64,000 nt of DNA from Halisarca cf. caerulea (Eukaryota; Porifera; Demospongiae; Chondrillida; Halisarcidae), in assembly GCA_963170055.1 (NCBI GenBank), contig CAUJGJ010000083.1, positions 1,485,101 to 1,549,100 on the forward strand, read 5' to 3'. Made by a program: the position numbers and the translations under genes. The notes under the pieces are model-generated. The model searched no databases. It saw nothing but the letters and a program-made list of their open reading frames with translations, and had not been told where the DNA came from. Below, piece after piece: positions 9,267 to 19,950 of this stretch; the first letter of the stretch is position 1; each line of letters begins with the position of its first letter.

Positions 9267-10745
9267 TAATAATGTGATTCAAGATGGTGGCAAGCATCTC
9301 GTGCCTTCGATTGCGCTCTCAATCTCATTGCTGCTCGTGTATGAAGAATGGCCGCTGCATTAGGTGCAAATGCGTGAAAAATGGTTCACCCTGTATTGAT
9401 TGTTGGCCCTCCTTGACAAATCCAAAAAGATGTGAGAATTTGGGCCACTTGATTTCGAACAGATAGCGTTCCTTTGGTCGCACGTCCTAGCGCTGAGGTT
9501 CAGTCGATTATTGAGCCATCCACCTCTGATAATCAAGACAGTAGATTCACAGACTCGTCCTCATCCCTTGTTACACATATCCACCCCACGGATATCATGG
9601 CCAACGTAAGTGGCATTGAGGTCACGGATTGACATGTCACAGTCAGCAAGCTGGGCGTCGACTCCACCGGGCGCTGTGTCACTTCCTCCGACATTCAGCA
9701 GCTCTCTTCCTTCCTGAGTCAACCAAGGAAAATATTGAAAAGAATTCCGCATTTGTCTCGCATAACTGCAGCTAGAAAGTTGGCCAGCATAATCCAACAG
9801 GTTATCTCCCGCAATGACGTATTTTCGTGGTCAAGATTGAACAGCTCCTACCTAGTAGACTTTACAGTCTACCATACCTTCCTAAACAAAGAGCTCTCAG
9901 CGTTTGGATCCAGTCAGCAAATTGTCCTCCACCTACCACCCTTTATGATAGTAAGCAGAGAGCTTGGGATGAGCCATAAGTGAGTTCCACATTTCACAAA
10001 TTGATGGCCGGAAGGCACTTACACTGATGTTGGACGGGCGCGTCTCCTCACTGCTAACACCAAGGAGTCAGGGGCCTGGCTCTATGCTTTGCCTATTGCT
10101 TCTGTGAGCCTCCGTATGGATAATGATGATGTTCGCATTGCAGCAGCCATTCGTTTGGGTGCTTACCTATGCCACCCACACAGGTGCTGTCATTGTGGTA
10201 GCGCCATTGATACAACAGCTCTCCATGGATTATCCTGCCTGAAAAGTGCAGGACATTCATTTCGACATGGAGCCATCAACAACATAATCCAGAGGGCCCT
10301 GGCTGCAGGCAACATCCCTTCTCGACTAGAACCCTCTGGACTCTACAGGTCTAATGGCAAACACCCAGACGGAATCACAGGTGCTCCCTGGGAAAGAGGC
10401 CGCACACTTATATGGGATGCAACATGTATTGACACCTTTGCCCCATCGTACATCAATGCAGCAACTAAGGATGCTGGCCTAGTTGCAGAAACTGCTGAAA
10501 CCCATAAGAGGAAGAACTATGAAGTCTTATCGGCAGTCCACATATTCACTCCCATAGCAGTGGAGACATCTGGAGCCTTTGGCCCTGAGACCAGAGTTTT
10601 CCTGCACAAACTGTCTTCTAGAGTGAAGCCAGATACTCTTGAAGAGAAGTCCCACTTCTATCCGACACAGCAACTGTCTATTGCCATCTAATGTGGGAAT
10701 GCTTTGTCCATCCTTGGTACTCATGTGCCGGTTGGTACATCGGAC
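9265..10745 (+). mobile_element. RLE-type retrotransposon, diverged subfamily, RT deleted
   Basis: The first frame (9284-9466) gives the nine-cysteine domain with exactly the spacing of copy 1 (CCSCMKNGRCIRCKCVKN, DCWP, then C) but many other changes, so this is an older subfamily. The helix RITAARKLASIIQQVISRND follows at 9750-9820. The sequence then jumps to the region just before the endonuclease linker (from about 9955), so roughly 2 kb of RT is missing. The endonuclease frame (10089-10691) has CCHCGSAIDTTALHGLSC, KHPDG in place of KRPDG, and IWDATCIDTF. It ends at a stop where relatives continue for a few residues. Confidence 0.75.
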
Positions 10746-10914
10746 TAACTATATGTAATGTGCATGTATGTGTACTTTGGCATGTCAGCATGGTTATTAT
10801 TATTATTGTGTAATACTGTATTATTGTCTTTTCTCATCATAATAATAATGTTTTTTTTCTTTCTTCTTTTCCTGTCATAAATATTATTTGGATTTTAATA
10901 ATAATAATTATTAT
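10746..10914. other. 3' UTR and tail of the deleted copy, junction back to the Helitron
   Basis: AT-rich sequence with several short TAT/TAA runs, a T-rich run and a small AATAATAATTATTATTATT palindrome. The palindrome ends exactly where Helitron helicase coding resumes (CTGATTGGAGATTTTGG). Confidence 0.5.
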
Positions 10915-11880
10915 TATTCTGATTGGAGATTTTGGTCAATTACCTGTTGGAGATAAATATTATTGCTCCCTAATCCAAATGTCGCAAGTCATGAAATGAA
11001 CGATCATGCCTACTTGCTTTACAAGCAATTCACTGTACAGTTGTTATGCTCAAACAGATCCTGAGACAGAGTAATACTGCAAATGACTTTAGAGGGTTAC
11101 TTCTAGCAATTCGGAATGGAGACATTTCAAATGAGACATGGCAAGGGCTACTATCTTGATCACCTTCACACATATCAAACTTGGCAGATTTTTAAAATGC
11201 AACTCACTTATTCTTTGACAAACAAAGTGCTGCATGCAGAGCACAATCTTAAGGCACTCCAATAATACCATTGCAAGAATTAAAGCAGTAGACTCAGATC
11301 ATACAGCAAAATTGAAACTTTAGATGAAGCTGGAAGACTTGATTCTGTTGTATACCGAAACACTCAAAGGTAATGCTTACATCAAACGTATGGCAACAAA
11401 CAGGATTGTGTACTGTAATGGTGCAACAGGTACTGCACAAGAAATTTTATATAAACATAATTACAATCTCCATCTTTGCCTGTATCAGTACTGATTGATT
11501 TTGACAAATACAAAGGACCACCATTCATACAAGATAATCCAACTTGCATTGACTGAGACTTGCGTCCACTGAGACTTGCCTATGCAATGACTATTCATAA
11601 AGCCGAGGTCAAACATTAGACAAAGCAGTCATAGATATTGGAAACAATGGCGTACAGCAAGGTTAACATTTGTGGCACTATCTTAAGTTTTGAATTGCAT
11701 AATAAGAATTGAATTGCTCATGCAATGTTCTCTAAAAGAATTTGAGCATGCAATATACAACCAATTGAGATTGAGCTTGTGCTCAATTTCTGGAAACAAG
11801 CAATTGATGGTACGAATCAAAGAAGAACAAACATTGCAAGAACTGTTGGATAGAACCAAAAGCACATTTAATCTGTGAAC
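10915..11880 (+). pseudogene. Helitron helicase relic, 3' half
   Basis: Read with frameshifts, this continues the helicase interrupted near 1937. LIGDFGQLPVGD appears at 10917-10955, LLAIRNGDISNETWQGLL near 11100-11150 and LFFDK near 11215. VMLTSNVW follows near 11370, and TIHKAE-like then QTLDKAVIDIGNNG near 11590-11650. VRIKEEQTLQELLDRTKS lies at 11815-11870. This is the usual order of the C-terminal half of Helitron PIF1-type helicases. At the break about 15 residues are missing relative to the family. The total nested insertion is about 8.98 kb. Confidence 0.75.
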
Positions 11881-12989
11881 TTAATTCCGCACGCACTATA
11901 TATTCACAAAGCACATATGCATCATCAAACAATTTTAAACAATTATTCACAATGCAGCTGCATGCAACTAATTAAAATGCCTTTTATAATTTTAATTTAA
12001 TTCACTTATAGTAATTGCATTTTAAATTTAATCAATAATTGTTGTATTTCGTATAGACATCAGATTGTCTAATTTATGATCATAATTATATGTATCTCAT
12101 TGATTTTTATTTTATTCTAGCCTGAAAAAGTTGGTCTCCCGATACATGCCAAAACCACATATCATTGGAGTTGCAATTACCTTCAAGTATTCAAGCAGAA
12201 CTGATAAGTATATGCATGCATTCATGCACAAGATGCTCTCTTGATTCACCTTTGCCAAGTACAAGGCAAGCAGATATGAGTGAGTCTCAGTTTTAAACAA
12301 TGTACTTCATCAAGATATGGCTCACTACAATTAATGTCATGCGGTTGCCTTCTGATCACAAACAAGAATGGTGATGATCAATGACTGCTTATTCATTTTG
12401 GAATTAGTGGGTCTCTGAATTGCTCATGCAATGTACAGTACATGTATTGTAGACTTATTGCAGCTCCATTGTTATTTTTTCACTGACTATGATACATATA
12501 ACAGATTCTAATTCCTACTGTATATATTTTTTCCATTTAACATCTGATGTTCATTATATATATACATATTCTTTCACTTTATTAATGTCTGTAATTACTT
12601 CTCACATGTATGTACAAATTTTACACACTTCATGTATGATTCTTAGCATGATTTCAAGATATAATAATGCCTATCTATATTAAATAAAATAGTCATACCA
12701 ATTACAGCTGTTCTCAGTGTTACAGCTGTTTTCTGAATTCTCAGCAAGGTTCTGAACTGTGTTCACAACTAGTATTTTAGAAGAAATTTGTTCTGGGACA
12801 AGCAAATTTTCTGGACTTGACCGCAAAATTGGCTGTGTCCGCCATTTTATAAATGGCCGACTTGTACAGTATATGGGTGGTCTCGTACTCATCATATATA
12901 TGGTAACATTTTGTGTTATTCTTTAGTTAAAATGTAAAGAATACATTGGTCTATGAGCATTATTCAAAATAAAAAGTGCATGGACAAGA
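11881..12989. other. AT-rich stretch with no recognisable gene
   Basis: Several 60-70 codon frames occur on both strands, but none shows a motif or splice context I recognise. I looked here on the minus strand for the next THUMPD1 exon and did not find one. A Helitron 3' hairpin with CTRR could lie here but I could not place it. Confidence 0.4.
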
Positions 12990-13622
12990 ACTGTACAAAT
13001 ACCATTAAAAATGATCTGAAAGATGTAGGGATCAAAAATCATCGATTGTCAAAAATCACTGGAACAAGGTAGAGTTGTTAGTTGCGCGGGGCTGGACAGG
13101 CATAGGTATATACATACAGAGGGCTAGGAATACATAGGGCTAGACGGTCATGGGGATAGACATGCATAGGATAGACTGGCATAGTGCTAGGCATACAAGG
13201 GGCTAGATGGGCATAGGGCTGGGTAGGGTGGTTGGACTACATGGGTAGAGTGTGCAAATCCCTAAATCCTCCAGCTAATAACATAATGTGGGATGTAGGT
13301 CTTTGCACACTGTACCAAGTTCAACCATCTCTGTCTAGCTCTATGCCCATCTAGCCCCATGTATGCCTAGCCCTATACCTGTCTAGCCCCTTGTATGCCT
13401 AGCACTATGCCAGTCTATCCTATGCATGTCTATTCCCATGCCTATGTAGCCCTATGTATACCTAGTCCTCTGTATGTCTATATCTATGCCTGTCCAGACC
13501 TGTGCAACCATGGATAGTATATTATCCATGGTGCAACAAACAACCCTACCTTGTTCCAATGATTTTTGACGAATGACAATTTTTCATCCCTACATCTTTC
13601 AAATCACTTTTAATGGTTTGTG
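12990..13622. mobile_element. Foldback element A with minisatellite-filled arms (about 630 bp)
   Basis: Left and right ends are inverted copies of each other: ACCATTAAAAATGATCTGAA at the left against the complement of AAATCACTTTTAATGGT at the right. Each is followed inward by the GATGTAGGGAT and ACAAGGTAG blocks. The arms continue with a 20-23 base minisatellite (units like GGGCTAGACGGGCATAG on the left, its complement on the right) to a short centre near 13280. No coding capacity. Partial relatives lie at 23996-24240, 25138-25185 and 36650-36960. Confidence 0.75.
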
Positions 13623-13784
13623 TGTGGTTTATATTCGGAAACTTTTTTCATGCATTACAATATGTTCAGTTGGTACTTCTAATGGAATCCCAAAGTTATC
13701 AAGTTAAGGTTTGATAAAGTGAAGATGCATTGCTAATGTCACATTGCTGTTGATAGAAGTTAGTTGATATGCTGAGCATTAATA

Positions 13785-14033
13785 GATTGTTGTCTATTTA
13801 TCTGGACAAAATATGTACATTAATTTGTTGGCAATTTGCAACGTTTTGCCCTCTTGGGCTTCTTCAGGCAATGCTTACAAAACTATAACAACACAAACTT
13901 ACTACACACCTATCACATTTTGTTGTTATAGTTTTGTAAGCATTGCCTGAAGAAACCCAAGAGGGTGAAATGTTGCAATTATTTTGCCAACAAATTGACG
14001 TGTGTAATTTGTCCAGATAAATAGACAACAATC
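13785..14033. mobile_element. Foldback element B (249 bp, near-perfect hairpin)
   Basis: GATTGTTGTCTATTTATCTG at 13785 is inverted at the right end, where CAGATAAATAGACAACAATC ends at 14033. The arms are about 105 bases and include GCCCTCTTGGGCTTCTTCAG with its complement. A spacer of about 30 bases separates them. It is non-coding and lies downstream of THUMPD1 exon 4 on the gene's strand, in intron 4. Confidence 0.8.
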
Positions 14034-14116
14034 ACGTTGCTGGTGTTGTGTGTACTCCAAACAATACATGGACTAAAATGTCTAGCATGATAAACTATTT
14101 CTAATCAGCACTGTAC

Positions 14117-14234
14117 CTTCAAAGGTTCAGATGATTCATTGTGAAACTCCTTAAATACATCTTTAACATTCCTTTTAATGTCATCAATATTTGCTGGGCA
14201 AACCACAGATACTGGTGTAAGCCGAACACAATAT
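14117..14234 (-). CDS. THUMPD1: THUMPD1 homologue, exon 4
   Basis: The 118-base exon is bounded by an acceptor TTCATTCAG and a donor AAG|GTACAG. Its first base completes an Arg codon split with exon 3. It then reads YCVRLTPVSVVCPANIDDIK and RNVKDVFKEF, matching the second strand and helix of the THUMP domain in THUMPD1/Tan1. It ends in phase 0. The remainder of the THUMP domain and the C-terminus are not in the window, so the gene must continue left of base 1. Confidence 0.82.
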
Positions 14235-14313
14235 CTGAATGAAGTGTGGAAGATAAGATGTGTATATACGTATGTAAAAGTAATGCCATTATACACACAC
14301 AATATGTACATAC

Positions 14314-14585
14314 CTAATAGTTGGCTTATTCTTATCAGACAATTTCTTGAAGATTTTATGAGCCAGCTCACAAGGCTGAATATCATCAGAGCAGGTGATA
14401 AATAGAACACCTCTTGCACCAGAATTGACTGAAATGAACTTTTGATGTCGTTTGCTGTGGGTACCTTTCATTTCCTCCAACTCCTCCTTAAGACTTTCTA
14501 GTATATCATCTTCCACTTTGAAAGTTGAACTTTCTTCATCACAACATGATTCAAGTGATGGAACATTGACATCACAATCTGAACA
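14314..14585 (-). CDS. THUMPD1: THUMPD1 homologue, exon 3 (THUMP domain start)
   Basis: THUMPD1 (yeast Tan1) binds tRNA through its THUMP domain and brings the acetyltransferase NAT10/Kre33 to make N4-acetylcytidine in tRNA Ser and Leu. This is family knowledge. This 272-base exon starts after a TTGACAG acceptor in phase 0 and ends in an ATTAG|GTATGT donor. It encodes an acidic Cys-containing linker and a helix (LESLKEELEEMKG), then KFISVNSGARGVLFITCSDD and ELAHKIFKKL, the start of the THUMP fold. The following intron is only 79 bases. Phases of all four exons agree (0, 0, 2) with no stop, giving 188 codons. The animal protein is roughly 350 residues long, so about half is outside the window. 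Confidence 0.85.
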
Positions 14586-14659
14586 CTGTCAAGGAGAAGA
14601 ATGTCATCATCAAGCTAGCAATATACCAGTTATGAATCCTATTTATGCATAAGCACAGT

Positions 14660-14715
<56 letters not shown>

Positions 14716-14716
14716 T
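14660..14716. repeat. (TA)n microsatellite
   Basis: Alternating TA from about 14668 to 14714, followed by further AT-only sequence to about 14775. It lies just upstream of THUMPD1 exon 3, in intron 2. Confidence 0.9.
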
Positions 14717-14799
14717 TTTCTTTTATTTGTATTATATATTATAAATTATATATATATTATATATTATAAATCGAAATAATTGTACAAAAATCACCTGCA

Positions 14800-14912
14800 A
14801 AAATAATAGACCAAAAAAATCCCACAGTACACCAACCAAAAAAATTGAAGTGGCATTATAGTTCTGTATGCACACACTGATTCATTGACATAGATTCAAA
14901 TATGTTGTATTT
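14800..14912 (-). mobile_element. Short duplicate of the 3' end of the neighbouring RLE copy
   Basis: CAGTACACCAACCAAAAAAA, TTGAAGTGGCATTATAGTTC and TGTATGCACACACTGATTC repeat the 3' UTR and last codons of the minus-strand copy at 15085-15180 with few changes. This is either a severely 5'-truncated second insertion of the same subfamily or a tandem duplication across the TA repeat. It ends at the left edge of the next TA tract. Confidence 0.6.
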
Positions 14913-14917
14913 ACAGT

Positions 14918-14926
14918 ATATATATA

Positions 14927-14988
<62 letters not shown>
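14918..14988. repeat. (TA)n microsatellite between duplicated 3' ends
   Basis: About 60 bases of alternating TA preceded by a small TACAGTATATATATACTGTA palindrome. It separates the two copies of the element 3' end. Confidence 0.85.
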
Positions 14989-14989
<1 letters not shown>

Positions 14990-15094
14990 GCATTAATATA
15001 TTATTATTCTAAGTAAACAGAGTACAAGGATGCACATATATATATAGAACAAAAAGATCACACAGTACAACAACCTAAAATAGAACAAAAATAA

Positions 15095-15931
15095 TCACAA
15101 AGTACAACAACCTAAAATTGAAGTGGTATTATAGTTCTGTATGCACACACTGATTCGCTGGCACAGTTTCAAATATGTTAATGGGTCATTTGTTAATGTA
15201 CACGTACGATTAGCTAGGTCATGGAAAAAATCAAGGGCATCCTGCCCGAAAACTCCAGTAGACTCAAAAGCGATGGGCTGGAATATGTGGCATATTGATA
15301 GTTCGGCATACAGATCTCGCTTCTTGGTCGCCGCATGATTGGCCAGCAGCCCAAGCTGGGATGATGACATCTGAATGATGGATGGGGTAAAGGAGTCCCA
15401 ACATGTCACATCCCAAACATGGGCACGGCCTTTAGCCCAGGGTATGATGGTGAGGCCATCAGGTCTCTTACCATCCGACCGACATAGACCACGTGGTTCC
15501 AGTGTGGACGGCACATTGGCAGCAGAAAGGGCTCGATGAACTATGTCATTCAGTGCTGTGTGTTGGGGCACTCTGCCTTGACTACTCTGGCAACTGAGCC
15601 CATGTACTCCAGAGTGGTCCACCTGCATTCCACAGCGAGGACAATCGTGCAGGACACAAAGCATTGCTCCAAGACGAAGGCCCACTGCAGTCCGGATGGT
15701 TTCATTCCCCATTCTGAGGCCGAGTGCTGAAACCGGAGGAGAAGTAAGCCAAGCCCCCGACTCCTTCTGTTTGGATGCCAGCAATCGTGCCTTCCCTCTG
15801 GAGTCAGCTGTGGTCAGGACTGACTCAAAGTGATCCTCAATTATGGGCAAATCCCAGAACTTCTGCCTGGTGGCATCAGAACCATTTGGAGGGACTACAG
15901 CAACAGTAGATGCAGAGCTCCATACAAGCAT
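15095..15931 (-). pseudogene. Endonuclease domain of the minus-strand RLE copy
   Basis: The frame is open for 278 codons. It carries CPRCGMQVDHSGVHGLSC (CX2C-X8-H-X4-C), QSSQGRVPQHTALNDIVHRA, KRPDG and HVWDVTCWDSF, and ends with the conserved FQPIAFESTGVFGQDALDFF region. All presumed catalytic Asp residues are kept. It is called a pseudogene because the frame is not joined to its RT. At the site of the UAG of copies 1 and 2 this copy has CAG. Confidence 0.75.
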
Positions 15932-16227
15932 ATAGCTTCTGTGCAGACATTGTTGTCTTGATTGTGCAGCCTCTCAGGGAGGATAACCTGGGAGAGAGAA
16001 GCACAGCCAGCAGCTGAAGCCAGAAAGGCAGACGGTGCCAGCACGACTGCACTTCTAACCCCCAAGCCACCAAATGTAGCTGGGAGGCAGGCTTGGAGCC
16101 AACCAGAGTCAGTGAGATGGATATTACATATTGACTCCAGGAGAGACCTTTGCAGGCTATCAAAGGATGACAGGAGGATGGACTGATAGCATGGAGCCGT
16201 GTGGAGGGTATAAAGGAGCTTGGGGAG

Positions 16228-17264
16228 TTAAAATGCATTTCTCAATAAGCACAAGGCATCATGTACCTGAAGGACTTTGAGCCTCTCCCCAAGCTTCTCC
16301 AGGTTGGTCATCTTCTGCTGGAGGATTATCTCGATGGCCTTAATTCCACCAATTGGGGATCCAAGGAGAGTGGCCCTTTCAGGAGGTGTGACACGAATAG
16401 ATGGAAAATGTGACAGGATGGAATCCCTAGTAGCGTCCTCCAAACAGATCAACTCTGATTTGCTGCAATTGAGCTTCAACCCAAAATTGGGAGCAAGCTC
16501 CTTCAGGTGTGTGAGGTCTGACTTAATGTCCTCAAGAGACCCGTCAAGAGTACCATCATCCAAGTAGAAAACATTGAACTCTGATTTGAGTGATGTGATT
16601 AAATCCTGGATAGCTAAACAGAAAAGGAGGGGGCCAAGTGGATCTCCCTGTTGGACTCCTTTGCATAAGTGGATGATATAGTTGCCGAAAAAAAAGGAAG
16701 GAAGGTTGGCAATAGGATGTAAAAGCAAGGGGAAACACAGGGGGGCCTTCTCCAAGACTGACTTTAGCATTGAGTCCTGACAGATGCTGTTGAAGGCATT
16801 CTGAAAGTCAAGTTTCACCAATAAATTCCCTTCATGCAATCATCCCATTCAAGTAGGACCTGGCTGCATGTACAGTAGCTTCAACTCCCATGGGTGTGCC
16901 AAAGCCCAGCTGTGTGGGGAAAAGGAGAGAACCCATTTCCTCCTTGACTGCTGCACTGACACATTTGGCAGCAAGGCGGCGTAGTGTGCTGCCTATGGCA
17001 ATTGGTCGAATGCCTCCGTCCGGCTTGTTGAGGCCAATAAGATTAACCCCAAAAAAGAATGGACGGGCTGAGATATATAGGAACGTTGCCAGAAACAACC
17101 TTATTGATAAAGGTGGTCAAGGAGGTAATTAAGCTGGAAGAGTCCAATCCAAGGGTAGGGGAAATGAGATCCTTCAGGTGTTGGGGAAGGAGACCATCAT
17201 GACCCCCAGCAGAGCCAGAAGGGAAGGAGTACACTGCCCTGGTGACCTCAAAGGATGATACCAC
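16228..17264 (-). pseudogene. RT domain of the minus-strand RLE copy
   Basis: From right to left: GGHDGLLPQHLKDL (motif 0/1 region), PDGGIRPIAIGSTLRRLAAK, and motif A VKLDFQNAFNSICQD. Then come GVQQGDPLGPLLFC, motif C VFYLDDGTLDGS, LNCSKSELIC and LLGSPIGG. The catalytic YLDD is intact, but two frameshifts divide the protein. Confidence 0.75.
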
Positions 17265-17335
17265 GAGGGGTGTGTCAGTAGATTGAAATTCGGATAAGGA
17301 GCCATCAGGGTGAGGGGCCGGGTGTTTTTCCTTTA

Positions 17336-17440
17336 ATATCAGGGATCAGGTATCAATAGATTAAGATAGATTAATATCAATACATTAATATCAATAGATT
17401 CAGGGATCTGTCATCAGGAACACAGAAGGTACATACATAC
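17336..17440. repeat. Small tandem repeat of ATCAATAGATTA-like units
   Basis: Four to five imperfect copies of a 20-base unit (TATCAATAGATTAAGATAG-like) mark the 5' edge of the minus-strand element. No coding sense. Confidence 0.55.
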
Positions 17441-17486
17441 ATACATACGTACATACATACATATATATATATATATACATATATAT

Positions 17487-17560
<74 letters not shown>

Positions 17561-17563
17561 GTA

Positions 17564-17597
<34 letters not shown>

Positions 17598-17598
17598 G
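17434..17598. repeat. (TACA)n/(TA)n/(TATG)n compound microsatellite
   Basis: ACATACATAC units, then about 80 bases of TA, then GTATGTATGT units. The tetranucleotide ends are inverted copies of each other, so the tract can form a long hairpin. Confidence 0.9.
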
Positions 17599-17929
17599 TT
17601 GTGGTCAACATCAAAGGGAAAAGTCTACATTTGCAGTGTATACTGCACACTTTTGGTGACCTTTTGTCAAAAATGTGCAGTATCAAATAAGCGCCCATTG
17701 TAAATAATTACCATTTGTCAATTAAGTCAATTCATTTGTCATACAAAAGTATAGCGCAACTAATCAAAAACACCTCCCAAAAACACCTCGGACCGCCTAA
17801 TTGGAAAAACAAGTTAGGTACCTTCAACAAGTAAGTTATTGTATGACCCACTATGCATTGGCTCCTTATTGTACAGTTGGTCATACAATAACTACCAGAT
17901 GTATGCAAAGCATAGTACTCACAAGATGG

Positions 17930-18130
17930 GTGCTCAATTTGAAATGAAAGGGAAGTCAAAGGATCTATTAGAGGAAGGTATCACCCAAGAGGTGCAACAT
18001 GCATGGTATATGCCATTAAAACATGGTCAATAATACAACAGTTTCACAACATTACCATGCATACAACCAGATATGGTATGTAGATGACTCAGCAGCAGGA
18101 TCAACCCTTACCAATCTCAAGTCAGGGTAG
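17930..18130 (+). pseudogene. Possible reverse-transcriptase relic
   Basis: Fragments read LLEEGITQ and, about 100 bases on, RYGM with WYVDDSAAGSTLTNLKS in mixed frames. The combination of a GITQGD-like motif and a W-Y-V/A-D-D-SAAG motif is typical of RT-domain proteins common in sponges and cnidarians. Only about 200 bases remain and both motifs are damaged. It could be chance similarity. Confidence 0.35.
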
Positions 18131-19611
18131 GAGGATTAATCCACTTGCAATGGCTATTTTTTTTTCTAGTTTCTTTTTTACCACATTGTATTCCTGGATT
18201 TGAATAATAATGTGTGTCTTCCCTTTCTTCCTCTGTATGAAAACGTCACATACACATGACCATCACGTAGCAGAACATGTTGCCACAGATGGACAACCTA
18301 TTTGCAGCCCCCATTCCAAACCAAAAAGTCCCTATCCTGCCAAAACAAAAGTCAAATTCAAAGTCAAATTCCTACAAACAAAAAAGTATGGAAAGTATGG
18401 GCTAGCAGCTAGACTGGGTGTTGTTTAGTGTTTAGTATAAAATCAATAAATGCCCACCCAGACCAAAATAACTGGCTGGATCAGTTTTACTGTGACCAGA
18501 ACTGTAAATGGTGATGATAAATGGTAACTATAGACCATAGAGCATGTGCAGCTGTACTGTTGTGCAGGGTAAGTGATTGTAAATTGCATGAATCACATGA
18601 GATGTCAATTTGTTTTGTGCATATTTGCTTTGATTTGCAATAGGTCGAAGTCCATTGTTTCATATTTCTTTGCTGCATTTTGTATTTTGTCACATTTGAA
18701 CCATTAGTGGATCCAGAATGCTCTGCAGTTGCGGTTTAAAGGAAGAATTGATTGTTTTAACAGACATTGACATTGGTTGCATGCATGGTCCTAGTCTGGT
18801 GTGGCCAGACCATAGGCCAGTCCAGGGTTTGTTTCGATATCACTAGTACTACATAACAACATACTGTTATACATGTGTAAAACAAACTTTTGCCAATTTG
18901 CTTTCCATTGAAATTATGTTTGTACTTTCAAAATTTCCATTTCTGCAGCTTGCTGTTCACTGCAAATTGTTCAAATGCTTCTGCTAAAAAATTTGATACC
19001 AACTGTGTACAAGTACCGTCATGAATCTGTTCTGTATCACTGAAAACTGGTGGGTAGTAGATAAAAAAGACTACCCTGGCCAAAGGGTGCGATTCCCAAT
19101 GGGGCAACAGAGATCTCCAGTCAACTCGGAACAGAGATTCCCAAAGCAACATAGTGTAGTCGATGTCAGCGTTGCACACAAGACAGGCAATCATGTGACA
19201 AAACATGTCGACACAGATGGCTGACCCATTCAAAAACCAAACACAAATTTCTACAAAGAAGTTGTCCCGAGATATGACCTAGTTCTGTGCTTTAATGCGT
19301 TGAGTGCTTTCTACAATAGAACTATTTGGCACCGGGAGGTAGAAAGTGATTTTTTTATTTCTCTAGATAGCTAAGTTTTAGTTGGCTATATTTTGGAATG
19401 AATCTCTTGCCTAGCCTTGAGAGCACAAATGTCCCTCTTCGCCAGTGGTAGCTACTGCAAATTTCAAAAGCACTTTTCAAGTAATTCGTGTCCAAAGTGA
19501 CCTGAAATGGGACTAAAAGGAACACATTTTACCAGAAAACAAATCAAATGCATTGGTAGCTCAAACCAACTCTGCTAACGCAATGGAAATAGAAAACTCG
19601 CTGCGTCCGTA
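18131..19611. other. Stretch without a recognisable gene
   Basis: Two loosely similar segments are visible on the plus strand: 18250-18330 (AGAACATGTTGCCACAGATG) and 19180-19235 (AAACATGTCGACACAGATGG). Both read HV-TDG in one frame, so they may be copies of one decayed coding repeat. Nothing else was recognised. Confidence 0.3.

Positions 19612-19678
<67 letters not shown>
19612..19678. repeat. (CA)n microsatellite
   Basis: About 32 uninterrupted CA units. Dispersed repeat R1 starts directly at its right edge. Confidence 0.95.
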
Positions 19679-19679
<1 letters not shown>

Positions 19680-19680
<1 letters not shown>

Positions 19681-19950
19681 GTATACAGTATTATGGAGCA
19701 TTGTAGTATTCCAATGTAGGATTGACACTGAAAAACATGGCTGCCATACATTAGTGCAAATTTTATTTTCGTACGAAAACTAGTGATACAGTAGTTAGAA
19801 GCATTTTGAAGCTATATTGGTATATACATTCTGGCATACTAGCTCCAAGATGAAGTACGTAGGTTAAAGCCTTCGTAGGCCAGTCTCTTTGAAGAACTTC
19901 GAAATCTTAAACGGTGATGTATGGCTACACAATACCATTGGCATTTTAAG
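19680..19950. repeat. Dispersed repeat R1, first copy
   Basis: About 270 bases that match 24885-25145 in the same orientation with moderate divergence. Shared blocks include TATTATGGAG, AAAACATG near the start, TGTAAATTTTATTTT-like, GAAAACTAGT, AGGCATTT/AGCATTTT, CTTCGTAGGCCA/CTTTGTAGGCCA and the CAATG/GTGATGTATGGC end. Both copies begin at the edge of a dinucleotide microsatellite. Non-coding, origin unknown. Confidence 0.6.

Larger units (their letters stand above)
14995..17335 (-). mobile_element. RLE-type retrotransposon, minus-strand copy, 5' truncated
   Basis: Starting near 17330 with EKHPAPHPDGSLSEF and continuing through RT and endonuclease to 15095, this copy belongs to a separate subfamily from copies 1 and 2. 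The RT is split into frames 17264-17043, 17098-16832 and 16839-16228, and a further shift lies between 16228 and 15931. The Cys-rich N-terminus is missing. The 3' UTR carries two runs of AGTACAACAACCTAAAAT and ends near the TA tract. Confidence 0.8.

Noticed and set aside
11881..14116. Remaining THUMPD1 exons on the minus strand
   Set aside because: I searched for text matching the second half of the THUMP domain and saw none; the interval holds only AT-rich sequence and foldbacks.
17414..17698. Long Tyr/Ile open frame on the minus strand
   Set aside because: It is a translation of a TA/TATG microsatellite.
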